Source: CAJBVG01 sp943371425
Lineage (GTDB): Bacteria; Bacteroidota; Bacteroidia; Sphingobacteriales; Sphingobacteriaceae
NCBI GenBank assembly: GCA_943371425.1
Contig: CALRUR010000004.1
Span: 124,001 to 188,000, forward strand
DNA: 64,000 nucleotides
Direction of reading: 5' to 3'
Each line of letters starts with the position of its first letter. Positions within the stretch are counted from its first letter, which is position 1. The translations under genes and the position numbers were made by a program. Positions 41,027 through 49,992 of this stretch are shown here, in pieces. The notes below the pieces were generated by a model. It was not told the DNA's origin and ran no database searches. It was given only the letters and a program-made list of their open reading frames with translations.

Positions 41027-44000
41027 TTACCTAACGATGTTAATTCGTTTAGTGATTTGTGTGTTTTGACCTTGGATGTTTACATTGTAAATACCAGGGC
41101 TTAATGTACTCAAGTCTAACGCTACATTTTCATTATTAATGTAACCTAATTTTTGAGTATGTACAATTTGTCCGTTTGCATTGTAAACATTAATGTTAAT
41201 GTTATCTGCACTTGATAATTGTAAAGTTAAATTAAACAAACCATTGTTAGGGTTTGGATATGCACGTACAAATCTTTCATTAGCTTGTAACGGAATACCA
41301 ACCACTACTACAGTAACATCAGCAGTTGCTGTATCACTACCACATGCACTTGTAGCAATCATGGTAACAGAATAAGTACCAGTTTGAGTGTACACATGTG
41401 TTGGGTTTGCATCTGTGCTAGTTGCATTGTCTCCGAAGTTCCAAGCATAAGTAGCATTAACATCAGAAGAAGTTGTATTTACAAAAGAAACAGAACCATT
41501 AGTACCATTTTGCGATAGGAATGCTGCATTTGGTCTTGCTTGGTTTACAACTGTAACTGTAATTGTATCGTTACTTCTATCAATATCTTCTGCATCATTT
41601 ACCCAAGCTTTAATAGTATATGTACCATCAGCAGATAAATCTGCACGTTGTGTAAAGTTTGCAGTTGCAGTTGCGTTTGCACCTAAGTTAGCAAGTGTAC
41701 CAGTATTAACGGCACCGCCATTTAATTGATAAGCAACACTAACATTTTGTACAGCATCAGCTCTTAAGTTTTGAACACTTAAACGAATAACCGCTAAGTT
41801 TGATAAAGTACAACCATCATTTAAACCAACGATACTTGCCGCAGCAAAATCTTTAGTTTTAATTACAACAGATTGTGAACTTGTATCGCCACCGCAATTA
41901 TTAACAGCCATTAAAGTTACAGTGTATGTACTGTCTTTAGCGTATGTATGTGTTGGATTAGCATTAGTAGATGTACTACCATCACCAAAATCCCACATTA
42001 AGTTAGCTGTTTGTGTAAATGTATTGGTAAACTGAACAGTTCTTACGCTTGTAGAGGTTGTGAAACCAGCATCTGCAGCAGACAAAATAGAAACTACAAT
42101 TGGATTCGATAATTTTTGTCCATCACAAGATTCACTTGGCGTAATGCGTACACGTACGGTGTCATTATTAGACAAAGTACTTGTAGTAAATGTTGTACCA
42201 GTTTCTCCTGTTATAGGGCTACTGTTTATTGTCCATTGGTATGTAGGAGTTGGTCCTCCATTTGTTGGAGTTGCAGTAAATGTTAAGGTATCAAATCTAC
42301 AAACTTGTGAAGTTGAACTAGCCGCAATGTTTACACTAACTGGTAAAATTGGGAAAATATCAACCACATAACTTGCAGACACTGTATTGTTACCAGAGAT
42401 ACATGATGAGTTAGAAGTTACTGAAACTCTAATTGTATCATTATCTGATAATGTTGAACTTGTAAATGAAGAACCAGTTGCACCAGCAATTACTGTGCTG
42501 TTACGTCTCCAAACATAAGTTGGAGCAGATCCAAAGTTCAACCCTTTTGCCATAAATGTAATTGGTGTTCCCACACAAGCACCTTTAGGGTAATCAGTAT
42601 CAATAGAAGCAGAAACAGCAGCAGGGCCTAAAGTAATAACTCTTGAATCTGTAACTGGATAACCTTGCGAGTTACGAACAGTTACACTGAATGTACCTGT
42701 AGTATCTGCAACAATAGTTTGTGTAGTAGCACCAGTAGACCATAAGTAAGTCATACCTGCATTACCAGCATTTAAGATTACGCTATCGCCTGGGCAAATA
42801 ACTGTATCTACACCAATGTTCACTGTTTGCGGCGGGTTCGGAATTGCGGTATTAGCCTCAATCATAAACCTCCCAAAAGTTGCAGCCTCGGCAGGAATAC
42901 CACCTGCAGAAGGAGCAGTATAATACGCACCACTTCTAACCGGAGATTCTGCTTGGTAGGCTACTGGGAAAAATCCTACGGTATTGGCAACTTGCGACAA
43001 TCCAACATAGAAATCTTCTTCGTAAACAACTTTAGGACTAGTCATTGCAAACGATTTGTATTTTCCTAAATCTGCAAGTGTTGCAGTAAATGTATCTGAT
43101 TTTGCAATAATAGCACCTGTAGAATTTAATACTACCCCAAACATTCTTTTGTTTTCGATAGCAGGAGTGTTCGCAATAAACACACGTACTGTGTCTATTA
43201 ACCAGCCACCATTTGCACGATACTTATTTAAAATTAAACCTGCACCTGTGTTGTAACCAATAGCACTTGCTGGAGCAGAGGCATCAGCATAACTATAGGT
43301 GCTGCTATTTACATTTTGAGAAACACTCAAGCTATTGTTAGTGTTTACATCATCAGCAATTACACTTACAGTAACGTTGTTGGTACCATTATTAATAGCA
43401 AATAAATTATCAAAAGTTACCGTAGTAGTTTCTTGTGATTCTAAAGTTACCGTTTTATTGCTAGTCATAATGTTTGCACCAGTTACGTTTAAACTTATTG
43501 TATAAGAAGTTTGTTTATTGTAACCGTTATTTTTAACTACCGCACGTACTTGGTGAGGCGATGCTGCCAAACGTGGGAATTGTGTTAGGGTTTGAATTGC
43601 AATAATAGCAACATCATTTGCTTGAGCATTTACGCCAAAACGAACTGCCGGTCTAAATGCAGAACTTCCTAATGTTGCAGGTGCTGTTGCACCAGTTGAA
43701 GATCTGTTACCATTACCACCACCTACTAAGGCATTAGTACAACCATAAGTTGTTCCTCCTCCAGTTGCAGTTGATAATGCATATTCAAAAGCAAAATAAA
43801 CGCCAGTACCTGAATAAGCGAAAGGAGTGCTTATTCTAATATCATATGTACCTGCATCGTTAACAATTGTTAATGGCCCATCATAAACTAAGGTCATATC
43901 GGCAATTGCAGTTGCAAAAGTAGTTGACTTTGTAAAAGATACATCAGTTGTATTTTGCATATAAATTTTGATGTTTCCAGACACTGTTGCTGTACCAGCT

Positions 44001-45256
44001 GCAGTAGTTTCGAAACCAACAGAGCGTATAGTATCACCTGCTTTTAAGTTTGCATAGTCTGCTGCAGGAAATATACTAATTGATCTTGAAAACAATGCTT
44101 GTGTTGCAGGTCCTCTACCTAATCCTGAAGTTGCTGTAGTAATAGCATTTAAATTAAAGATTGTAGCAGGAGAAATAATTCTAGTTGGTGTTGGATTTGA
44201 TACTGTAGGTATAAAGGTAGTAGATCCAACTTTTACTGAATCGAAAGTTGCATCTGCAATATTTCCAAGCGCTGATGATAAACTTAAATCATAAGTTAAC
44301 CAGTAATAGTTATTGCCTTCTGCTATAGCACTTGTTAATCCTGTAAATGCCAAATTTGCACCTGGTGTTGAAATTTGTGTACCAACCATAGTTGCAGTTG
44401 ATGCATTAAAATTCGGGTTGTTTCCAGTAGTCCATAATTTAGCATTCGAAATATCAGCTAAACTAGTAGTACCAGTAGTTGATAAATAAAATGCTGTTGC
44501 ATTCAATGGATTTAAAACTCCAGTTGCAGCAACATTCATTCTAATGATTTGTTGGTTAGCCAATGGTTTGAAGATCTCTCTATCATTTCCTTTTTGGAAT
44601 GAAGTTGTAGAAGCTACAGTCATAGGACTTGGTAAAGCAATACTTACATCATCAATTGCAATATTGTCCGAACCGTAATCACTTGTGCCTTCAAAACGAA
44701 TGTCAACAGTTGTAAAACCTGCACCAGAAAATGCAATTAATGGTATAGAAACTTCTGTAAAATTTGCGTTTACTCCATAGGTAGTACTTCCCACTTGTGT
44801 CCAAGGATTTGATCCGTTACGAGCAAATACTCTTAAAACATCGGTTCCACTTTTATTTATTAACCAAAATTTTAATACTGCATACGGTGCAATTGCTGAT
44901 AAATCAATATCATGAAAAATTAAATCAGCTTTTCCTCCCGATGCAATATCATAAGTGTTAAAACATGCAGCAAAACCAGTTCCACCCCTACCTGGGTTTA
45001 TTCCAGTATTTCCACCATTTGTAACAGTAACCGTATCTCCACGGTACCATTTTGTAGCTCCTTCATCGGTAATACCTGTACCTACGGGGTTACTCACTGC
45101 TGGTGGGCCAACCGGCGGCCATGCACCATCAAAGTTTTGACTAAATAATTGAGCTTGCGATAAACTCGTTTGTAGAGTAATAATAATTACTCCTAGCAGG
45201 TAAAGAAAAAACTTCTTTGTACTGCCTCTCGTGTGTAAATTGTTCTCCATAATCAT
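41027..45256 (-). CDS. Large secreted T9SS-sorted adhesin-like protein with PKD domains
   Basis: The 1409 aa protein has a signal peptide (hydrophobic FFLYLLGVIIITLQTSL after a basic stretch; cut near SQAQ) and a Por/type A sorting tail at the end (YPNPNNGLFNLTLQLSS ... KRINIVR). Between them: a MAM/jelly-roll-like domain near residues 40-210 (FDGAWPP, DNIAIDDVSI); a repeat resembling the sialidase-associated N-terminal domain (about 212-365); a CARDB-like segment (DVAIIAIQTL); Ig-like stretches (YLWSTGATTQT; TYVWRRNSTVIAG); and two PKD domains (MWDFGDGSTSTNANPTHTY and YAWNFGDNATSTDANPTHVY). An alternative start is ATG 45250. A surface or secreted adhesive function is inferred; no catalytic domain is seen. 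Confidence 0.88.
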   Translation of the reverse strand: MIMENNLHTRGSTKKFFLYLLGVIIITLQTSLSQAQLFSQNFDGAWPPVGPPAVSNPVGTGITDEGATKWYRGDTVTVTNGGNTGINPGRGGTGFAACFNTYDIASGGKADLIFHDIDLSAIAPYAVLKFWLINKSGTDVLRVFARNGSNPWTQVGSTTYGVNANFTEVSIPLIAFSGAGFTTVDIRFEGTSDYGSDNIAIDDVSIALPSPMTVASTTSFQKGNDREIFKPLANQQIIRMNVAATGVLNPLNATAFYLSTTGTTSLADISNAKLWTTGNNPNFNASTATMVGTQISTPGANLAFTGLTSAIAEGNNYYWLTYDLSLSSALGNIADATFDSVKVGSTTFIPTVSNPTPTRIISPATIFNLNAITTATSGLGRGPATQALFSRSISIFPAADYANLKAGDTIRSVGFETTAAGTATVSGNIKIYMQNTTDVSFTKSTTFATAIADMTLVYDGPLTIVNDAGTYDIRISTPFAYSGTGVYFAFEYALSTATGGGTTYGCTNALVGGGNGNRSSTGATAPATLGSSAFRPAVRFGVNAQANDVAIIAIQTLTQFPRLAASPHQVRAVVKNNGYNKQTSYTISLNVTGANIMTSNKTVTLESQETTTVTFDNLFAINNGTNNVTVSVIADDVNTNNSLSVSQNVNSSTYSYADASAPASAIGYNTGAGLILNKYRANGGWLIDTVRVFIANTPAIENKRMFGVVLNSTGAIIAKSDTFTATLADLGKYKSFAMTSPKVVYEEDFYVGLSQVANTVGFFPVAYQAESPVRSGAYYTAPSAGGIPAEAATFGRFMIEANTAIPNPPQTVNIGVDTVICPGDSVILNAGNAGMTYLWSTGATTQTIVADTTGTFSVTVRNSQGYPVTDSRVITLGPAAVSASIDTDYPKGACVGTPITFMAKGLNFGSAPTYVWRRNSTVIAGATGSSFTSSTLSDNDTIRVSVTSNSSCISGNNTVSASYVVDIFPILPVSVNIAASSTSQVCRFDTLTFTATPTNGGPTPTYQWTINSSPITGETGTTFTTSTLSNNDTVRVRITPSESCDGQKLSNPIVVSILSAADAGFTTSTSVRTVQFTNTFTQTANLMWDFGDGSTSTNANPTHTYAKDSTYTVTLMAVNNCGGDTSSQSVVIKTKDFAAASIVGLNDGCTLSNLAVIRLSVQNLRADAVQNVSVAYQLNGGAVNTGTLANLGANATATANFTQRADLSADGTYTIKAWVNDAEDIDRSNDTITVTVVNQARPNAAFLSQNGTNGSVSFVNTTSSDVNATYAWNFGDNATSTDANPTHVYTQTGTYSVTMIATSACGSDTATADVTVVVVGIPLQANERFVRAYPNPNNGLFNLTLQLSSADNININVYNANGQIVHTQKLGYINNENVALDLSTLSPGIYNVNIQGQNTQITKRINIVR

Positions 45257-45285
45257 TTATTTGATTTATTTTTTTGGGTTAACTC

Positions 45286-45293
45286 TAAATATA
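45286..45293 (-). promoter_or_regulatory. Possible -7 element (TATATTTA) for the 1409 aa T9SS protein
   Basis: On the minus strand TATATTTA differs from TAnnTTTG only in the last base. It lies about 30 bases before the start codon, in a 198-base gap that otherwise holds only the terminator of the upstream gene. Confidence 0.3.
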
Positions 45294-45360
45294 AGGATAT
45301 AGAATATTAAAAACTAAACTTTTTATTTGTATTTTTTTGAAATAGAAGGCATTAAAACTA

Positions 45361-45400
45361 AAAAAGCCTAGATTTAGCTTGCATTTTGCTATATCTAGGC
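45361..45400 (-). terminator. Intrinsic terminator of the 978 aa T9SS gene
   Basis: Inverted repeat GCCTAGAT (45366-45373) and ATCTAGGC (45393-45400) with a 19-base loop. On the minus strand the second arm is followed by TTTTT, which makes it an intrinsic terminator for the gene ending at 45455. It separates the two T9SS genes into different transcripts. Confidence 0.7.
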
Positions 45401-45454
45401 CCTTATTTATGTATAATTTCTAATCAACTCATAATATTTAGATTTACTTTCTAA

Positions 45455-48391
45455 TTAATTAAGTATTATTTTTTTGTTATTAATTCCATTAATCGTAGAA
45501 ATTTTAATGAGGTAAGGCCCTTTTTCTAAATGCTGAATATTTAATTCGTAACCGTTTTCAATAGATATGGATTTTAATTCTACTAAAACCCTCCCTTGCA
45601 TGTCGATTATTTGGATATTAGTAGGGGTATTTATTTCTGATTGTATAATCATTTTACCATTACTTGGGTTTGGAAAAACCTTAAACTCATTTGTAAAATC
45701 AGATCGAATACCTACTCCATTTATAGTTATACTTTTAGTGCTAGTACTGCTACAATTATTAATACTATTAACTACAAGCGAAACAGAATAGTTTCCATTG
45801 CTAGAATATTGATGTGTTACATTTTTTCCGGATGCAGTATTACCATCACCAAAATTCCATAAATAATTATTTGCTCCAATTTGAGTTGCATCGCAGGTTA
45901 ATAGCCCGCCTTGTTGTGACGTTGTAAAAGCACCATTAGGATTTTCTTTTTTTGTTATAATAATGGTGTCTGATGAAAAACACGTAGCACTCTCCTCATT
46001 TTTTACTACAATACTGTTTTCTCCAACAGATAAACTATTGGAATTTATTGAAATTGGATTGCCTGTAAGTGTAATGTTTCCTACTATCCAAGTGTATTCA
46101 TACGCAGAGCTACCTGCATCTAAAGTAATTGTTTCGTTATCGCAAATTTCTAAATCGGCCCCAATATTAAACTCTGGTTTAATGTTCGAATTAAATGCAA
46201 TCGAATCATATGTTAAAATTCCATCTGCGTTTGGAAATGTTTTACTATTGTTTAAAAATATAATTGGCTTGCAATTATTAGATACGGTTACACTGCCTTG
46301 ATTTGTTCCATCGAACAAACCGTTACCTGCTAAATCTTTTATTTTGAAAATTAATTCTTGATTAAATTCTACACTTACAGAATCTAAATGTGTAGCAGCA
46401 ATTACATTGTATGGGATCACATCGTTAAATGGTCCGCGACTAACAATTAACGAATCGGTATTTGCATCTCTGAGTTCCCAAATAATTTCAGAACCTTTTG
46501 TATCTGTAATTAAATTTACAAAAATTAATGGAGAATAAATAGGTACAACTTCGATAGAAATAGTATCGCTTCTCAAACAAGTTTGTGCTCTAATAGAAAC
46601 AGAATAAGTATATACACCAGTGTTTAAATTTTTACCAATTATAGTAATGGTTTGGGTGGTGTCTCCGGTTGACCATAAATAAGGTCCATTGGCACCGGCA
46701 TCTAATACCAAAGTATCGTCTAATGTAATAGTTAAGTCTTTGCCTAAATCGGGGCTATAGTTTTTAGCCACAAAGAGTACAGAGTCATATGCCAATTCTG
46801 GTAATACTACTCCGCCATAAGGTAAAGTTCCCGAGCCCTGTAAAATGGTATCTCCGCAAGCACTTGTAAGTAAGTATTTTCCAATATTAGTGCCGTCGTT
46901 TAAGCCGTCGCCAAAATTGTCTGAAAGTTTAAATACATAAGTCTTTCCTTCTACTAAGCATACATTTCTAATGTCGCGCGCAAGGTTAAGTTGATAAGGG
47001 ATGATGTTGTTGTATGGCAAATTAATAGCAATTAATTCTCTAGTTTGAGCATCTCTTATTTCCCATGATATTTCTGATGCATAAGAATCTAATGTTAAAT
47101 CAATGTTGGCTACAAAATCTATAGAACACTCTTCTATTATTTCTATTTCTGAGATGGCAATTGCAGAGCTATCCCCACCATTGTCTTTATGCTCAATTAT
47201 AAATTGTACACTATCATTTAAAATAAAACCTTGAAGGTTTATGTCTTTTATAAAATAAGTTCCGAGTTGCTGACTTAGTGAATCTATAGTTAAGACAGAA
47301 TTGTTCTTGGTTCTTACTTTTACATATACTTTTGAGCCTTGCGATTCTCTGTATACATAAGATATAGACAATAGCATGTTTGTGTTTTTAGAGTAAGACC
47401 TTAGGTCGAACCATGGGCTGCTAATAGTAGAATTACTTTTATCGCAACTGCAATTAATGTCGGTAGAAACCAAAATATGTGCATCTGCTGGGATGGCAAA
47501 TGTTGAATTACTAAAATTAGAAGATGGCCCAGCTTGCCATATTCCATTAGCATTTGCGGCAGTATTTGCCCAATCACATGGTAAATTTAAATTAAATGTT
47601 TCTTGGTAAGGTAACATTTCTGGTTTAGTTTGAATATAAGTTGGGCTAAAGGTTGCAGATAGTGGGCTCATACACATTTTAGAAACATCCCAATCAAAAA
47701 AATAATAATAACGATTGTTTGCCGCACTAAAATTGTTACCAGTAATAGAAATTAAATTACTTATTTGGTAAGGATAACTAGCGCCGGTTAATGCTCTATA
47801 TAAAATACCTGTACCTCCTGTAATTTCAATATTTATATAATAATTACCCGATGTTAAAATTGCTGCAATTGGCACTCGAGTATTTGTGGGGCCATTACTT
47901 GTAATATTAAACGGAATTTTTTGTAACACATATCCATTGTTTTCTGGAGCATTGGTCCAAATTTGAATAAAGCCTTGAATAGGATTGTTACTCCTTAGCA
48001 AAATAGAATCAATTCTTAATGGACTTAGGCTAGTAAAATATTGTCCGTTTGTGAAATTTTGTGATGGGTAGGTTGAAGTAAACTGAGATGGGAGTGGGCC
48101 TACTGAACCACTTACAAGATCATACCCTGCCTCTGCAGCTTTAAAATTTAATCCAAGATCGCTAATGTAATATTGAAAGTTATTTCCAGATCCTATTACC
48201 CTATTTGCAGAATCGAGCCATACTAATGTATTACTTAAGTCGTTTAAAGTACCACTAAAAGTAGTAAACCCTTTTTCACAAATGCCAGAAGCATTTAAAT
48301 TAGTGGGGGCACTGGTTGCAGGGCAGTTAGCTTTTGAATCGTTATTAATTACAAAAACTAGTAAAATAAAAATAGCGTAAATGTTCTTCAT
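45455..48391 (-). CDS. Secreted T9SS-sorted protein with duplicated domain and PKD domain
   Basis: The 978 aa protein has a signal peptide (MKNIYAIFILLVFVINNDSKA) and a type A Por tail at the end (FKVFPNPSNGKMIIQSE ... NNKKIILN). A roughly 110-residue module occurs twice (about 424-540 and 622-735). Both copies contain a SEI(S/I)WE(I/L)RDA strand, an IPY(Q/N) turn and a DG(T/N)N-containing loop (NFGDGLNDGTN; LAGNGLFDGTN). Between are Ig-like stretches with YLWSTGDTTQTITI, then one PKD domain (YLWNFGDGNTASGKNVTHQY). It contains no recognisable enzyme. Divergent from the lipoprotein at 48462, with paired promoter boxes in between. Confidence 0.87.
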   Translation of the reverse strand: MKNIYAIFILLVFVINNDSKANCPATSAPTNLNASGICEKGFTTFSGTLNDLSNTLVWLDSANRVIGSGNNFQYYISDLGLNFKAAEAGYDLVSGSVGPLPSQFTSTYPSQNFTNGQYFTSLSPLRIDSILLRSNNPIQGFIQIWTNAPENNGYVLQKIPFNITSNGPTNTRVPIAAILTSGNYYINIEITGGTGILYRALTGASYPYQISNLISITGNNFSAANNRYYYFFDWDVSKMCMSPLSATFSPTYIQTKPEMLPYQETFNLNLPCDWANTAANANGIWQAGPSSNFSNSTFAIPADAHILVSTDINCSCDKSNSTISSPWFDLRSYSKNTNMLLSISYVYRESQGSKVYVKVRTKNNSVLTIDSLSQQLGTYFIKDINLQGFILNDSVQFIIEHKDNGGDSSAIAISEIEIIEECSIDFVANIDLTLDSYASEISWEIRDAQTRELIAINLPYNNIIPYQLNLARDIRNVCLVEGKTYVFKLSDNFGDGLNDGTNIGKYLLTSACGDTILQGSGTLPYGGVVLPELAYDSVLFVAKNYSPDLGKDLTITLDDTLVLDAGANGPYLWSTGDTTQTITIIGKNLNTGVYTYSVSIRAQTCLRSDTISIEVVPIYSPLIFVNLITDTKGSEIIWELRDANTDSLIVSRGPFNDVIPYNVIAATHLDSVSVEFNQELIFKIKDLAGNGLFDGTNQGSVTVSNNCKPIIFLNNSKTFPNADGILTYDSIAFNSNIKPEFNIGADLEICDNETITLDAGSSAYEYTWIVGNITLTGNPISINSNSLSVGENSIVVKNEESATCFSSDTIIITKKENPNGAFTTSQQGGLLTCDATQIGANNYLWNFGDGNTASGKNVTHQYSSNGNYSVSLVVNSINNCSSTSTKSITINGVGIRSDFTNEFKVFPNPSNGKMIIQSEINTPTNIQIIDMQGRVLVELKSISIENGYELNIQHLEKGPYLIKISTINGINNKKIILN

Positions 48392-48428
48392 TTATAATGT
48401 GTTTAAATTCATTAATATAGGGTGTATA

Positions 48429-48436
48429 CGAAGATA
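48429..48436 (-). promoter_or_regulatory. Promoter -7 element (TATCTTCG, minus strand) for the 978 aa T9SS gene
   Basis: On the minus strand TATCTTCG follows TTTG and lies 37 bases before the ATG at 48391. It is one base off TAnnTTTG and identical to the box at 30975. It lies 12 bases from the oppositely facing element at 48448-48455, so the two promoters would compete for polymerase. Confidence 0.45.
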
Positions 48437-48447
48437 CAAATTTTCAT

Positions 48448-48455
48448 TAACTTCG
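48448..48455 (+). promoter_or_regulatory. Promoter -7 element (TAACTTCG) for the beta-helix lipoprotein
   Basis: TAACTTCG, the TTCG variant of the TAnnTTTG box, ends six bases before ATG 48462. The same variant appears before the nucleotidyltransferase at 51354. With a start 4-6 bases downstream the transcript would have almost no leader. Confidence 0.45.
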
Positions 48456-48461
48456 CTGCCA

Positions 48462-49865
48462 ATGCGTTACTTTAAAAGCACTCTATATATATTATTAATA
48501 TCAACCGTCTTGTTTTCTTGCAAAGACGATTTAGATATAATTAACAGTCCTAGCGCTAAGCTTGAATTTTCGACAGATACAATTGTGTTCGACACCCTTT
48601 TTACTACAGTTGGTTCAACTACCAAAAGAATTAAAATATATAACCGAAATAAAAAAGCAATAAGCATTGCTAAAATCGATTTGGTAGACTCCACCTCTTT
48701 TGCTCGTTATCGATTAAATATTGATGGTTTTAGTGGTAATCATTTAAGAGATATTGAGATACCTGCGGAAGATTCTATTTTCGGTTTTATTGAAATGACG
48801 GTTAAAGGGAATATAAATTCAAATCAGTTTCCGTTTTTAGTTGCCGAACAATTGGTGTTTGAAACAAATACCAATGTGCAAAAAGTAGAGCTAGTGGCAT
48901 TTGGACAAAACGCTCATTTTTTTGTTGACTCTATTTTAACAGGAAATATTACTTGGAATAATGATTTGCCTTATGTTATTTATGGGGGCATTTTAGTGGA
49001 TACCTTAAGTAGTTTAACTATTAATGCTGGAGTAAAAATATATATGCATAAAAATGCAATCATACTTTCTAAAGGTACTTTGCAAATTAACGGAACCTTA
49101 CAAGACAGTGTGATAATACAAGGCGATAGAAGAGAATCGCAGTATTACAACGAGCCGGGGCAATGGAATTCGATACAGTTTTTACCAGGCAGCATCAATA
49201 ATAAAATAAATTATACAACTATAAAAGGCAGTATTTACGGAGTGATAGTGGGTACCTTTCCTATTTATGGTATACAACCACAATTAGAAATTACAAATTC
49301 AATTATAAAGTACAGCACCGTTACCGGCATGTATTTAATTGATGGTTTTGTAAGGGCTTATAATAATTTGGTGTTTGCTTGTGGGCAATATGCGATGCTT
49401 ACTCAGTTGGGTGGAAATTATGAATTTATACATAATACTTTTGCTCAAACAAATAATTTTTCGAATAGGCAAACTCCTGCAGTAGCTATTACAGATTATT
49501 TATTGGTAAACAATGCTCCAGTTACAGATCAATTAAATGTAATTTTTAAAAACAATATTGTAACGGGTTCCTTAAAAGACGAATATTTTACTGAATTTAA
49601 AAATCCTGCTACGGCATCTGTAAGCACAGAATACAATGCATTAAAAAGTTCTAAAACATGGCCATCTACAAATCTTTTAAATAGAGACCCAATGTTTAAA
49701 GACCCGAGTATTAGCTTATCGTCTAATTTTACCGAAAATTACCGACTAAAAGACTCTTCGCCTATGAAAGGCAAGGCTGATTTTGTGAATTCTCCAAGTG
49801 TTTTATTGCAAGATGCAGACGGAAATACAAGAATAAACCCCTCAACATTAGGTTGTTACGAATAA
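48462..49865 (+). CDS. Lipoprotein with right-handed beta-helix-like repeats
   Basis: The start is placed at ATG 48462 because it gives a lipoprotein signal (MRYFKSTLYILLISTVLFSC, lipobox Cys at residue 20) and follows a promoter box; upstream in-frame codons to 48381 lie in the divergent promoter. The mature protein (about 447 aa) has a beta-sandwich-like N-terminal half (LEFSTDTIVFDTLFTTVG) and then repeated short strands with GSIYGVIVG and NSIIKYSTVTGMYLI, typical of parallel beta-helices. It ends in NPSTLGCYE, common in Bacteroidota right-handed beta-helix/choice-of-anchor Q proteins. Probably periplasmic or surface lipoprotein; ligand unknown. Confidence 0.85.
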   Translation: MRYFKSTLYILLISTVLFSCKDDLDIINSPSAKLEFSTDTIVFDTLFTTVGSTTKRIKIYNRNKKAISIAKIDLVDSTSFARYRLNIDGFSGNHLRDIEIPAEDSIFGFIEMTVKGNINSNQFPFLVAEQLVFETNTNVQKVELVAFGQNAHFFVDSILTGNITWNNDLPYVIYGGILVDTLSSLTINAGVKIYMHKNAIILSKGTLQINGTLQDSVIIQGDRRESQYYNEPGQWNSIQFLPGSINNKINYTTIKGSIYGVIVGTFPIYGIQPQLEITNSIIKYSTVTGMYLIDGFVRAYNNLVFACGQYAMLTQLGGNYEFIHNTFAQTNNFSNRQTPAVAITDYLLVNNAPVTDQLNVIFKNNIVTGSLKDEYFTEFKNPATASVSTEYNALKSSKTWPSTNLLNRDPMFKDPSISLSSNFTENYRLKDSSPMKGKADFVNSPSVLLQDADGNTRINPSTLGCYE

Positions 49866-49940
49866 TTTAAACTTTTTTTGTATTTTTTGTAACCTTTCTC
49901 GCAACATCTCGTTAAAGATACATGAGAGCGTAAATTAAAT

Positions 49941-49982
49941 TATGTTATAATGGCCGTTCCAAAAGGATGGCCATTAAACATA
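49941..49982. terminator. Bidirectional hairpin terminator between the lipoprotein gene and glyA
   Basis: Left arm TATGTTATAATGGCC and right arm GGCCATTAAACATA pair through about 14 bp with one bulged base around a 13-base loop. It lies between two convergent genes. There is no long U tract on either side, so it may be a weak terminator or an mRNA 3'-end stabiliser. Confidence 0.6.
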
Positions 49983-49992
49983 ATAATTCCAA

